DNA of 55,795 bases from Betaproteobacteria bacterium (lineage in GTDB: Bacteria > Pseudomonadota > Gammaproteobacteria > Burkholderiales > Casimicrobiaceae): assembly GCA_029884335.1 (NCBI GenBank), contig JAOUIA010000021.1, positions 1 to 55,795 on the forward strand, read 5' to 3'. Positions within the stretch are counted from its first letter, which is position 1, and the number at the start of each line of letters is the position of its first letter. The position numbers were made by a program, and so were the translations under genes. Under the pieces are notes generated by a model that did no database searches, had not been told where the DNA came from, and saw only the letters and a list, made by a program, of their open reading frames with translations. Below, in pieces: positions 47,212 through 55,507 of the stretch.

Positions 47212-47262
47212 GCAGGCCGCGGGCCGCCGCATGGCAGTCCACTTTCCACCCGGAGGGGTCCA

Positions 47263-47874
47263 ATGTTCCGCAAGCTCGCCGCCGTCTTCCTCGCCGCCGC
47301 CACGCTCCTGCTGGGCGGCTGCGGCTACAACACGCTGCAGTCGCAGGACGAAGGCATCAAGGCCTCCTGGTCGGAGGTGCTGAACCAGTACCAGCGCCGC
47401 GCCGACCTCGTGCCCAACCTCGTCAACACGGTGAAGGGCTACGCGGCGCAGGAGGAGAAGGTGCTGACCGAGGTGACGCGTGCCCGCGCGAGCGTGGCAG
47501 GCATCAAGGCCACGCCGGAGCTCATCAACGATCCCGCGGCGTTCCAGAAGTTCCAGGCGGCGCAGTCCGAGCTGTCCGGCGCGCTGTCGCGGCTGATGCT
47601 CGTCGTCGAGAACTACCCGAACCTCAAGTCGGATGCGCTGTTCCGCGACCTGCAGTCGCAGCTCGAGGGCACGGAGAACCGCATCACGGTCGCGCGCAAC
47701 CGCTACATCAAGACCGTGCAGGAGTACAACACGACGGTGCGCCAGTTCCCGACCAACCTGACGGCGATGATCTTCGGCCACAACGTGAAGCCGAACTTCG
47801 CGGTGGCCGACGAGGCGACGGTCTCGAAGCCGCCCACGGTCGACTTCGCCAAGCCGGCGCCGGCGCAGAAGTAA
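47263..47874 (+). CDS. LemA family lipoprotein
   Basis: 203-aa exported lipoprotein. The lipobox LLLGGC at the end of the signal peptide predicts lipid attachment at that Cys. The LemA domain follows: IKASWSEVLNQYQRRADLVPNLVNTVKGYA, and the helical ENRITVARNRYIKTVQEYNTTVRQFP. LemA proteins form long helical bundles; their role is not settled. A strong CGGAGGGG site precedes the ATG. It is followed by two TPM-domain genes, a common trio. Confidence 0.94.
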   Translation: MFRKLAAVFLAAATLLLGGCGYNTLQSQDEGIKASWSEVLNQYQRRADLVPNLVNTVKGYAAQEEKVLTEVTRARASVAGIKATPELINDPAAFQKFQAAQSELSGALSRLMLVVENYPNLKSDALFRDLQSQLEGTENRITVARNRYIKTVQEYNTTVRQFPTNLTAMIFGHNVKPNFAVADEATVSKPPTVDFAKPAPAQK

Positions 47875-47965
47875 TCCCCGCCGCCCGCCGGTCCGACGCC
47901 CGGGGCGCGCCACAGCGCCCGGGCGGCCGGCCCGCGCGCGCCGGACGGAGCGCTCCCACACCGCC

Positions 47966-48907
47966 ATGACGCTTGCCGGGGCTTCGACGTTGGCGTGGCT
48001 GCAGCGCGCGATCCTCGCGTTCGCGCTGTGGCCGCTCGTCGCGCTCGCCCAGTCGCCGGGCTGGGAAGCCGGCACGAACGGCCTCGCACCGATCCCGCAG
48101 CTTTCCGCCCGCGTCACCGACGTCACCGGCACGCTGAACCCGGCCGAGCGCGCGGCACTCGAGGCGAAGCTCGCGGGATTCGAACAGCGCACCGGCGGGC
48201 AGTTCGCGGTGCTGCTGGTGCCTTCAACGCAGCCCGAGCCGATCGAGGCGTACTCGATCCGCGTCGCGGACGCGTGGAAGATCGGCCGCAAGGGCCGCGA
48301 CAACGGCGTGCTGCTGGTCGTCGCGAAGGGCGACCGCAAGCTGCGGCTCGAGGTCGGCTACGGCTACGAGGGCGTGCTCACCGACGCGATGAGCAAGCGG
48401 ATCATCGCCGAGACGATCACGCCGTTCTTCCGGCAGGGCCAGTTCGCGGCGGGCATCAACGCCGGCGTGGACCGGGCGATCGGGGTCATCGGCCAGGATC
48501 CGGCGGCGGTGGCGCCACCCGCGCGCGGCCCGGAGCAACGCTCGGCACCCGGCGTCGACATGGGCACGCTGCTCGTCATGCTGCTGGTCGTGCTGCCGAT
48601 CCTCGGGGGCGTGTTGCGCCGCATCTTCGGCAAGGTCGGCGGCGCGACCGTGGGCGCGGGCCTGGTCGGCACGGGGGTTGCGGTCATTGCCGGTTCGATC
48701 CTGCTCGGCGTTCTCGGCGCCGGCGTCGCATGGGTGGTGCTCTTGTTCATGGGCGCGGGCAACGGCATCGTCGCCAACGGCCGCCGCGGCGGCTTGCCCG
48801 GCCCGTGGATCGGTGGCGGCGGCTGGGGCGGCGGTGGAGGAAGCGGCGGCGGCTGGAGCGGCGGCGGCGGCGGCTTCGGCGGCGGCGGCGCCTCGGGCGA
48901 CTGGTGA
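47966..48907 (+). CDS. TPM-domain (YgcG-like) membrane protein
   Basis: 313-aa protein with a signal sequence (to ALAQS), a periplasmic TPM domain (about 40-175) with LSARVTDVTGTLNPAERAALEAKL and DNGVLLVVAKGDRKLRLEVGYG, then membrane helices (LLVMLLVVLPILGGVL and GTGVAVIAGSILLGVLGAGVAWVVLLFM). It ends in a long Gly-rich tail finishing GGGGASGDW, as is usual for the YgcG family. TPM domains were first seen in photosystem-repair and phosphatase proteins; the bacterial role is unknown. Its stop overlaps a GTG of the next frame. Confidence 0.92.
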   Translation: MTLAGASTLAWLQRAILAFALWPLVALAQSPGWEAGTNGLAPIPQLSARVTDVTGTLNPAERAALEAKLAGFEQRTGGQFAVLLVPSTQPEPIEAYSIRVADAWKIGRKGRDNGVLLVVAKGDRKLRLEVGYGYEGVLTDAMSKRIIAETITPFFRQGQFAAGINAGVDRAIGVIGQDPAAVAPPARGPEQRSAPGVDMGTLLVMLLVVLPILGGVLRRIFGKVGGATVGAGLVGTGVAVIAGSILLGVLGAGVAWVVLLFMGAGNGIVANGRRGGLPGPWIGGGGWGGGGGSGGGWSGGGGGFGGGGASGDW

Positions 48908-48930
48908 CACTCCACGGACGAGCGACGGCG

Positions 48931-49443
48931 ATGCCCTGGCGAGCCCCCTACCGATTCTGGCGTCACGCGTTCTGCGACGAGGCGGACGTCCGCCGCGCGT
49001 TCCCGCCCGAGGGCATGGCGCGCATCGAGGCCGCGATCCGCGGCGGCGAGGCGACCCACAGCGGGCAGGTGTGCGTGGCGGTCGAGCACTCGCTGCCGCT
49101 GCACCGCGTCGTCCGTCGCCCCGCCGTGGCGCCGCGCACGCGCGCCCTCGAGGTGTTCGGCCAGCTGCACGTCTGGGACACCGAGCACAACAACGGCGTG
49201 CTGATCTACGTGCTGCTCGCGGACCGCGACGTGGAGATCGTGGCCGACCGCGGCATCGATCGCCGCGTGGGGCACGACGCGTGGGAGGCGATCTGCCGGC
49301 GCATGGAGGCGCACTTCCGCGAGGGCCGGCACGTCGCTGCGGTCGAGGCGGGCGTGCGCGAGGTCTCCGAGCTGCTGGCCCAGCACTTCCCCGGGGACGG
49401 GGCGGACCGCAACGAGCTCCCCGATCGACCGGTCGTCCTGTAG
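48931..49443 (+). CDS. Second TPM-domain protein (soluble)
   Basis: 170-aa protein with a TPM domain and no signal peptide or membrane helix. Characteristic segments are RIEAAIRGGEATHSGQVCVAVEHSL, VWDTEHNNGVLIYVLLADRDVEIVADRGIDRRV, and WEAICRRMEAHFREGRHVAAVEAGV. The start is uncertain: GTG 48904 overlaps the previous stop and would add nine residues. It completes the lemA-TPM-TPM operon and converges on lplT across two repeat elements. Confidence 0.87.
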   Translation: MPWRAPYRFWRHAFCDEADVRRAFPPEGMARIEAAIRGGEATHSGQVCVAVEHSLPLHRVVRRPAVAPRTRALEVFGQLHVWDTEHNNGVLIYVLLADRDVEIVADRGIDRRVGHDAWEAICRRMEAHFREGRHVAAVEAGVREVSELLAQHFPGDGADRNELPDRPVVL

Positions 49444-49447
49444 TCAT

Positions 49448-49505
49448 TCGATGCAAGAGGCGTTCGGGCGCGCAGTGGATGCCGCGACGTCGACGTTGCG
49501 CCTTT
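49448..49505 (-). repeat. Interspersed repeat, copy D (truncated)
   Basis: About 58 nt matching the 3' end of copies A-C in minus orientation. The arm TCGATGCAAGAGGCG (49448-49462) is intact and identical to that of copy C. The opposite arm stops after CGCCTTT (49499-49505), where a long palindrome begins. Hairpin A and the 5' part are missing. It starts five bases after the stop codon of the second TPM gene. Confidence 0.78.
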
Positions 49506-49593
49506 GAAAAGTAGGGTCAGACTCGACTTTCCTGGCACAACCGCTCGCTTGCCTTTGGCGCTGGCGGAAAGTCGAGTCTGACCCTACTTTTCA
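49505..49593. repeat. Palindrome with 28-nt perfect arms ending on the lplT stop codon
   Basis: The left arm (49505-49532, TGAAAAGTAGGGTCAG then ACTCGACTTTCC) and the right arm (49566-49593) are exact reverse complements around a 33-nt loop. The GGGTCAGACTCGAC-type core resembles palindromes found near REP-associated (Y1) transposases, but no such transposase is in the window. The last three bases are the lplT TGA on the minus strand. It also cuts off repeat copy D. Confidence 0.85.
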
Positions 49594-50943
49594 GTGCGGC
49601 TTCTCCATCCCGATGAGGTGTAGCGAGTCGCCCTGCGCCTGGTTGTGGCGGTGGCGCAGCAGCACGAGCAGCATCGTCGAACTGACGAACAGGCCGAAGA
49701 TCAGGATGACGATCTTGATCGAGAGGTCGGCGCGGATCATCAGCGCGTAGCCGGCGAGCATCGCCAGGATCGAGATGTTCTCGTTGAAGTTCTGCACCGC
49801 GATCGAGTGGCCCGCGCCCATCAGCACGTGGCCGCGGTGCTGCAGCAGCGCGTTCATCGGCACGATGAAGAACCCGGCCAGCGCGCCGACGATCGTCAGG
49901 ATCGCGCAGGCGATCAGCACGTAGTAGGGCACGTGGATGCTGCCGAGCGCAAAGCCCCCCTGCGGGCCGATGCTGCGGTCGTACATCGCCAGCACCATCA
50001 CGATGAGGCCCATCGCGATTCCCACCGGGAGGATGCCGGGGCTCTGGCGCAGCGTGACCTTCGTCGCCGCGACGACCGCGCCCACCGCGATGCCGAGCGC
50101 GACGACCGCCTGCAGGATCGCCGCCTGCGACAGGTTCATGCCCAGCGAGACCTCGGCCCACTTCAGCACGATGAACTGCAGCGTCGCGCCCGCGCCCCAG
50201 AACAGCGTCGTCGTCGCGAGCGAGATCTGGCCGAGCTTGTCGCGCCACAGGAGGCTGAAGCAGTGCGAGAACTCCTGGACCAGGAACAGCGGGTTGCGGC
50301 TCGGGATGCGGTGGTCGACGCCGGTGTCGGGGATGTAGAGGTTGAAGATCGCGGCGACGCCGTAGAAGAACGCGATGACGATGATCGCCGCCTCGGACGG
50401 TGAGTCGACCCACGTGTCGAGGCCGGGCAGGTCGAGGCCGAGCAGCTGCGTGGACACGGTCTTCGACACCAGCGCGCCGCCCAGCACGGTGCCGAGGATG
50501 ATCGAGCCGACCGTCGTGCCCTCGATCCAGCCGTTCGCCGCGACGAGCTGCCGCGGCGGCAGCAGCTCGGTGAGGATGCCGTACTTGGCCGGCGAGTACG
50601 CGGCGGCGCCGAAGCCGACCACCGCGTAGGCGGCCAGCACGACGAGGTACTCGGGCGCGCCCGGCGGCGACAGGAACTGGTGCATGAGCATCAGCAGGCA
50701 GCCGCCGACCTTGATCGTGTTCGTGATGAACATCACCTGGCCCTTCGGCCGGCTGTCGGCGAACGCGCCCACCCACGCGGCGAGCACCACGTAGGAGACG
50801 ACGAAGAAGAACTTGAGCATCGGCACCATCCACGCCGGGCCGGCGAGTTCCGCGAGCAGCGCGATCGCGGCGACCAGCAGCGCGTTGTCGGCGAGCGAGC
50901 TGAAGAACTGCGCCGCCATGATGGTGTAGAAGCCGCGTTTCAT
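49591..50943 (-). CDS. lplT: Lysophospholipid transporter LplT-like MFS protein
   Basis: 450-aa major facilitator with about 11-12 helices. It begins MKRGFYTIMAAQFFSSLADNALLVAAIALL and continues with LKFFFVVSYVVLAAWVGAFADSRPKGQVMF, both typical of LplT, which flips lysophospholipids into the cytoplasm for re-acylation. FGAAAYSPAKYGILTELLP is a further signature. No acyltransferase domain is fused. It is divergent from alr. Its stop codon lies at the edge of the palindrome. Confidence 0.93.
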   Translation of the reverse strand: MKRGFYTIMAAQFFSSLADNALLVAAIALLAELAGPAWMVPMLKFFFVVSYVVLAAWVGAFADSRPKGQVMFITNTIKVGGCLLMLMHQFLSPPGAPEYLVVLAAYAVVGFGAAAYSPAKYGILTELLPPRQLVAANGWIEGTTVGSIILGTVLGGALVSKTVSTQLLGLDLPGLDTWVDSPSEAAIIVIAFFYGVAAIFNLYIPDTGVDHRIPSRNPLFLVQEFSHCFSLLWRDKLGQISLATTTLFWGAGATLQFIVLKWAEVSLGMNLSQAAILQAVVALGIAVGAVVAATKVTLRQSPGILPVGIAMGLIVMVLAMYDRSIGPQGGFALGSIHVPYYVLIACAILTIVGALAGFFIVPMNALLQHRGHVLMGAGHSIAVQNFNENISILAMLAGYALMIRADLSIKIVILIFGLFVSSTMLLVLLRHRHNQAQGDSLHLIGMEKPH

Positions 50944-51115
50944 TCGGTTCCGGGTCGGAGGTGCTCGCGCAGTTCGTCCGGCGCGCCATTTGATATCATG
51001 GACCGGCGCGAAAGGCCGGCGCTTTATACCACGAACGCGCCGTCCCGCCCCGCCCGCCCGGGACTCCGGGCGACGCCGGGCCGGCACCGCCGGAACCGAT
51101 TGCCCGCACTGCCCC

Positions 51116-52210
51116 ATGGCCCGCCCGATCGTCGCGCAGATCAACCTCGCCGCCCTCGCCGCCAACCTCGAGCGGGCGCGCGAGAAGGCGCCGCGCGCGC
51201 AGGTGCTGGCCGTCGTGAAGGCGAACGCCTACGGCCACGGCCTGATGCGCGTGCTGCCGGCGCTGCAGGCTGCCGACGGGCTCGCGCTGATCGAGCTCGA
51301 CGCCGCGCTGGCGCTGCGCGACGCGCACTACTCGCGCCGCATCCTGCTGCTCGAGGGCTTCTTCGAGCCGCGCGAGCTGCCCGAGATCGCGCGCGCGCGG
51401 CTTGCGATCGTCGTGCACCACGAGGCGCAGGTGGCGATGCTCGAGCGGGCCGCGCTCCCGCGGCCGCTGGAGGTCTTCGTCAAGGTCGACACCGGCATGC
51501 GACGGCTCGGGCTCGCGCCCGGCGAGGTCGCGCGCGCCTGCGAGCGGCTCTCCCGCGCGCCCGCGGTGGCCGCGCTGCGGCTGATGACGCACTTCGCGCG
51601 CGCCGACGAGGACGACGGCGTGGCGGGGCAGCTCGCGGTGTTCGAGGCCGCGTGCCGGAGCCTGCCGTACCCGCGCTCGCTCGCCAACTCCGCCGGCGTG
51701 TTCCGCTACGGCGAGGTCGGCGGCGACTACGTCCGGCCCGGGATCATGCTCTACGGCTCGACGCCGTTCGCCTACGATTCCGCGGCGATGCTCGGCCTCG
51801 CGCCGGTGATGACGCTGAGAAGCGAGATCATGGCGGTGCGCGACATCGCCGCCGGCGACGCCGTCGGCTACGGCGGCGCGTTCACCGCCGCGAAGCCCAT
51901 GCGCATCGGCGTGGTCGCCTGCGGCTACGCCGACGGCTACCCGCGGCACGCGCCCAACGGCACGCCGATCCTCGTCTGCGGGCGCAAGGCGCGGCTGGCC
52001 GGCCGCGTGTCGATGGACATGGTGACCTGCGACCTGACCGACGTCCCCGAGGCGCGCGTGGGGAGCCCCGTCGTGCTATGGGGCGAGGGCCTGCCGGTGG
52101 ACGACGTCGCCGCGGCGGCCGCCACGGTCGGCTACGAGCTCCTGTGCGCGCTCGCGCCGCGCGTGCGCGTGGTCGCCACGCGCGTGGGGCGCATCGATCT
52201 TCTCCTCTGA
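51116..52210 (+). CDS. alr: Alanine racemase
   Basis: 364-aa PLP enzyme that makes D-alanine for peptidoglycan. The PLP-binding Lys is K35 in AVVKANAYGHG. Other features are VKVDTGMRRLGL, LANSAGVFRYGEVGGDYVRPGIMLYG, the catalytic Tyr in DAVGYGGAF, and ACGYADGYPRHAP with RVSMDMVTCDLT. The length is normal. The 172-nt gap to lplT contains an AT-richer TTTGATATCATGG / CTTTATACC region that could carry divergent promoters, though no clear -35/-10 pair stands out. Confidence 0.97.
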   Translation: MARPIVAQINLAALAANLERAREKAPRAQVLAVVKANAYGHGLMRVLPALQAADGLALIELDAALALRDAHYSRRILLLEGFFEPRELPEIARARLAIVVHHEAQVAMLERAALPRPLEVFVKVDTGMRRLGLAPGEVARACERLSRAPAVAALRLMTHFARADEDDGVAGQLAVFEAACRSLPYPRSLANSAGVFRYGEVGGDYVRPGIMLYGSTPFAYDSAAMLGLAPVMTLRSEIMAVRDIAAGDAVGYGGAFTAAKPMRIGVVACGYADGYPRHAPNGTPILVCGRKARLAGRVSMDMVTCDLTDVPEARVGSPVVLWGEGLPVDDVAAAAATVGYELLCALAPRVRVVATRVGRIDLLL

Positions 52211-52245
52211 CCGACACCACTCCCGGACCCGCGATGCTCGAAGGC

Positions 52246-53241
52246 ATGCTGATCGTCGTCACCGGCGCCGCCGGCTTCGTCGGTGCGAACCTCGTGCGCG
52301 CGCTCAACGAGCGCGGGCAGCGCCGCATCCTCGCCGTCGACAACCTCGCGCGCGCGGAGAAGGTGGCCAACCTCGTCGACCTCGAGATCGAGGAGTTCGT
52401 CGACAAGGACGACTTCCTCCACCGCCTCGCCGACGGCGAGTACGAGGACGAGATCGGCGCCGTGCTGCACCAGGGCGCGTGCTCCGACACGATGGAGGCC
52501 GACGGCCGCTACATGATGCGGAACAACTACCGCTTCTCGCTGGCGCTGCTCGGCTACTGCCAGGACAACGACGTCCCGCTGGTGTACGCGTCGTCGGCGT
52601 CGGTGTACGGCGCCGGCAGCGACTTCCGCGAGCGGCGCGGCTGCGAGGCGCCGCTCAACGTGTACGGCTACTCGAAGTTCCTGTTCGACCAGGCGGTGCG
52701 CCGCGCGATCCCCGAGCGGACGGCGCCGATCGTGGGGCTGCGCTACTTCAACGTCTACGGTCCGCGCGAGGCGCACAAGGGGCGCATGGCCTCGGTGGCG
52801 TTCCACTTCCTGCGCCAGTACCGCGAGACCGGCCGCGTGAGGCTGTTCGAGGGCTCGGGCGGCTACGCCGCGGGCGAGCAGCGGCGCGACTTCGTGCACG
52901 TCGACGACGTCGTCGCGGTGAACCTGTGGGCGCTCGACCGCCCCGAGGTGTCCGGCGTGTTCAACGTCGGCACCGGCGAGGCGGCGACGTACAACGCGAT
53001 GGCCGCGGCGGTGGTCAACGCGGCGGAGGCGCGCCGCGGCGGGCCGCGGCGCACGGTGCGCGAACTGGTCGACGCCGGCGTGATCGAATACGTGGCGTTT
53101 CCGCCGGCGCTGGTCGGCCGCTACCAGAGCTACACGCAGGCCGACGTCTCGGCGCTGCGCGCGGCGGGCTACGCGGCGCCGTTCCTCGGGGTGGACGAGG
53201 GTGTCGCGCGCTATGTCGAACGGATGATGGCAGACGACTGA
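52246..53241 (+). CDS. hldD: ADP-L-glycero-D-manno-heptose 6-epimerase
   Basis: 331-aa NAD(P)-dependent epimerase of the extended SDR family, last step of ADP-heptose synthesis for the lipopolysaccharide core. The start MLIVVTGAAGFVGANLVRAL matches known HldD N-termini, so ATG 52246 is preferred over 52234. The family-specific LVDLEIEEFVDKDDFL, GACSDTMEADGRYMM and the catalytic YGYSKF (YXXXK) are present, as are LRYFNVYGPRE and RDFVHVDDVV. It lies in the frequent hldD-comEA-cysM order. Confidence 0.96.
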   Translation: MLIVVTGAAGFVGANLVRALNERGQRRILAVDNLARAEKVANLVDLEIEEFVDKDDFLHRLADGEYEDEIGAVLHQGACSDTMEADGRYMMRNNYRFSLALLGYCQDNDVPLVYASSASVYGAGSDFRERRGCEAPLNVYGYSKFLFDQAVRRAIPERTAPIVGLRYFNVYGPREAHKGRMASVAFHFLRQYRETGRVRLFEGSGGYAAGEQRRDFVHVDDVVAVNLWALDRPEVSGVFNVGTGEAATYNAMAAAVVNAAEARRGGPRRTVRELVDAGVIEYVAFPPALVGRYQSYTQADVSALRAAGYAAPFLGVDEGVARYVERMMADD

Positions 53242-53304
53242 CGCTGCGCCGTATCGTCCTTCGTGCCGGCGCGCCATCCCTGCGCCGGGACCACGGAGGA
53301 CACC

Positions 53305-53688
53305 ATGAAGCAGCTGTTCCACGCACTCGCCGCGCTGCTGTTCGCGCTCGCGATCGCCGCGCCGGCCGCGGCCGCCGTCAACCTCAACACTGCGACGAAG
53401 GACGAGCTGGTGGCGTTGCCGGGCATCGGCCCGGCCAAGGCGCAGGCCATCGTCGACTACCGCAACCAGCACGGCCCGTTCCGCTCGGTGGACGACGTGC
53501 GCAAGGTCAAGGGCATCGGCGAGAAGCTGTTCCTGCAGATCCGCCCCGAGCTGACGCTCACGGGCGGGCCGCGCGCTGCCGCGTCGCCGGCGAAGCCGGA
53601 GGCGAAGTCCGAGGCGAAGGCGGACGCCAAAGCCGCGCCGCGGGTGGCCGCGGGCCCAGTCGCGCGCGACGACAAGGCGAAGAAGTGA
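53305..53688 (+). CDS. ComEA-type helix-hairpin-helix DNA-binding protein
   Basis: 127-aa exported protein. The signal peptide is MKQLFHALAALLFALAIAAPAAA. A HhH domain follows (about 24-85): VNLNTATKDELVALPGIGPAKAQAIVDYR and VDDVRKVKGIGEKLFLQIRPEL. The tail is Lys/Ala-rich and probably disordered. ComEA proteins bind double-stranded DNA in the periplasm during natural transformation; many short versions also occur in non-competent bacteria. A GGAGGA site precedes the ATG. Confidence 0.92.
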   Translation: MKQLFHALAALLFALAIAAPAAAAVNLNTATKDELVALPGIGPAKAQAIVDYRNQHGPFRSVDDVRKVKGIGEKLFLQIRPELTLTGGPRAAASPAKPEAKSEAKADAKAAPRVAAGPVARDDKAKK

Positions 53689-53759
53689 TCGCGGCCGGCG
53701 GCGGCGGCCGGCGGGGGCGGGCGCTACAATGAGCGCCGGCCTCCACCGCGGTCCACGTC

Positions 53760-54644
53760 ATGCTCCCGACGCTCGCCGACACCGTCGGCAACACGCCGCT
53801 CGTCCGACTGCAGCGCCTGCCGGGAGCGACGAGCAACGCCGTCCTCGGCAAGATGGAGGGCAACAACCCGGCGGGCTCGGTCAAGGACCGCCCGGCGCTG
53901 TGGATGATCGTCGAGGCCGAGAAGCGCGGCGAGATCAGGCCGGGCGACACGCTGGTCGAGCCCACGTCGGGCAACACCGGCATCGCGCTCGCGATGGTCG
54001 CCGCGATGCGCGGCTACCGGATGGTCCTCGTCATGCCCGAGAACCTCTCGGTGGAGCGGCGCCAGGCGATGACGGCCTACGGCGCCGAGCTGATCCTGAC
54101 GCCGAAGGCCGGCGGCATGGAGGGCGCCCGCGACCTCGCGCAGAGCATGGTGCGCGAGGGCAAGGGCCGCATGCTCGACCAGTTCGCCAACCCCGACAAC
54201 CCGCTCGCGCACTATCGCGGCACCGGTCCCGAACTGTGGCGGCAGACCGAGGGGCGCATCACGCACTTCGTGTCGGCGATGGGGACCACGGGCACGATCA
54301 TGGGCGTGTCGAAGTACCTCAAGGAGCGCAATCCGTCGGTGGTGGTCGTGGGCGCGCAGCCCGCCGAGGGCGCGTCGATCCCCGGCATCCGCAAGTGGCC
54401 CGAGGCCTACCTGCCGCGCATCTACGAGGCGGCGCGCGTCGACCGCATCGAGCCGGTCACGCAGGGCGAGGCGGAGGCGATGACGCGCCGGCTCGCGGCC
54501 GAGGAGGGCATCTTCTGCGGCATCTCCGCCGGCGGCGCGTGCGCGGTGGCGCTGCGCGTCTCGCGCGAAGTCGAGAACGCGACGATCGTGTTCGTGGTCT
54601 GCGACCGCGGCGACCGCTACCTGTCGCTGGGCGTGTTCCCGTGA
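53760..54644 (+). CDS. cysM: Cysteine synthase B
   Basis: 294-aa PLP enzyme that makes cysteine from O-acetylserine and sulfide or thiosulfate. The PLP-binding K42 is in GNNPAGSVKDRP. The substrate loop EPTSGNTGIALAM, the phosphate-binding MGTTGTIMGVS, and GIFCGISAGGA are intact. The ~294-residue length and the KMEGNNP motif favour CysM over CysK. It is followed after 25 nt by the exonuclease gene. Confidence 0.96.
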   Translation: MLPTLADTVGNTPLVRLQRLPGATSNAVLGKMEGNNPAGSVKDRPALWMIVEAEKRGEIRPGDTLVEPTSGNTGIALAMVAAMRGYRMVLVMPENLSVERRQAMTAYGAELILTPKAGGMEGARDLAQSMVREGKGRMLDQFANPDNPLAHYRGTGPELWRQTEGRITHFVSAMGTTGTIMGVSKYLKERNPSVVVVGAQPAEGASIPGIRKWPEAYLPRIYEAARVDRIEPVTQGEAEAMTRRLAAEEGIFCGISAGGACAVALRVSREVENATIVFVVCDRGDRYLSLGVFP

Positions 54645-54669
54645 CGGCCCCCGCAACGAGGGTGCGCTG

Positions 54670-55473
54670 ATGGCCGCGCTGCTCGTCTTCGACATCGAGA
54701 CCGTGCCCGACGTCGCGGCGATCCGCCGCACGAACGACGTCCCCGCGGACATGCCCGACGCCGACGTCGCCGCGTGGTACGCGCAGGCGCGCCGCGCGGC
54801 CACCGGGAGCGACTTCGCGCCGCTGTACCTGCAGAAGGTCGTGGCGATCGGCTGCGCGGTGCGCGACGGCGCGCGCTTCAAGATCGCCTGCCTCGGCGAG
54901 CCCGGCGACGACGAGGCCGAGCTGATCCGCCGCTTCCACGAGCTGATCGACCGCTTCACGCCGCAGCTCGTGTCGTGGAACGGCAGCGGCTTCGACCTGC
55001 CCGTGCTGCACCACCGCGCGCTGATCCACGGCGTGACCGCCGCGCGCTACTGGGAGTGGGGCGACGACGACCGCGACTTCCGCTACAACAACTACCTGTC
55101 GCGCTACCACACGCGCCACATCGACCTCATGGACGTGCTCGCCGCCTACCAGCCGCGCGCCAACGCGCCGCTGGACGCGATGGCGCGACTGTGCGGCTTC
55201 CCGGGCAAGCTCGGCATGGAGGGCAGCGAGGTCGCGGCGGCGGTGGCCGCCGGCCGGCTGGCCGAGGTGCGCGACTACTGCGAGACCGACGTCCTCAACA
55301 CCTACCTGCTCTACCAGCGCTTCCGGCTCATGCGCGGCGAGTCGACGGCTGCCGAGTACTCGGCGGAGCTGTCGTTCATCCGCGAGCGCATCGCCGCCCT
55401 CGACGCGCCGCACTGGAAGGCCTACCTGGCGGCGTGGGACGGTGGCGGGAGCGAGGCGGAGCGCGGAGCGTAG
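54670..55473 (+). CDS. PolB-like 3'-5' exonuclease
   Basis: 267-aa DnaQ/PolB-type exonuclease without a polymerase domain. Exo I is VFDIETVPD, Exo II is SWNGSGFDLPVLHHRAL, and Exo III is YCETDVLNTYLLYQRF, giving the conserved acidic residues of the DEDDy-like active site. The central YHTRHIDLMDVLAAYQPR region is typical of this small family of predicted exonucleases. It probably processes single-stranded 3' ends; its physiological role is not defined. It is the last gene of the hldD-cysM run. Confidence 0.9.
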   Translation: MAALLVFDIETVPDVAAIRRTNDVPADMPDADVAAWYAQARRAATGSDFAPLYLQKVVAIGCAVRDGARFKIACLGEPGDDEAELIRRFHELIDRFTPQLVSWNGSGFDLPVLHHRALIHGVTAARYWEWGDDDRDFRYNNYLSRYHTRHIDLMDVLAAYQPRANAPLDAMARLCGFPGKLGMEGSEVAAAVAAGRLAEVRDYCETDVLNTYLLYQRFRLMRGESTAAEYSAELSFIRERIAALDAPHWKAYLAAWDGGGSEAERGA

Positions 55474-55507
55474 GACGCGCCGCACCGGAGACTGCGGGCC
55501 CCGGCGG

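Noticed and set aside
48810-48905. GGC-rich tandem-like repeat
   Set aside because: It encodes the Gly-rich C-terminal tail normal for YgcG-type TPM proteins, not a separate repeat element.
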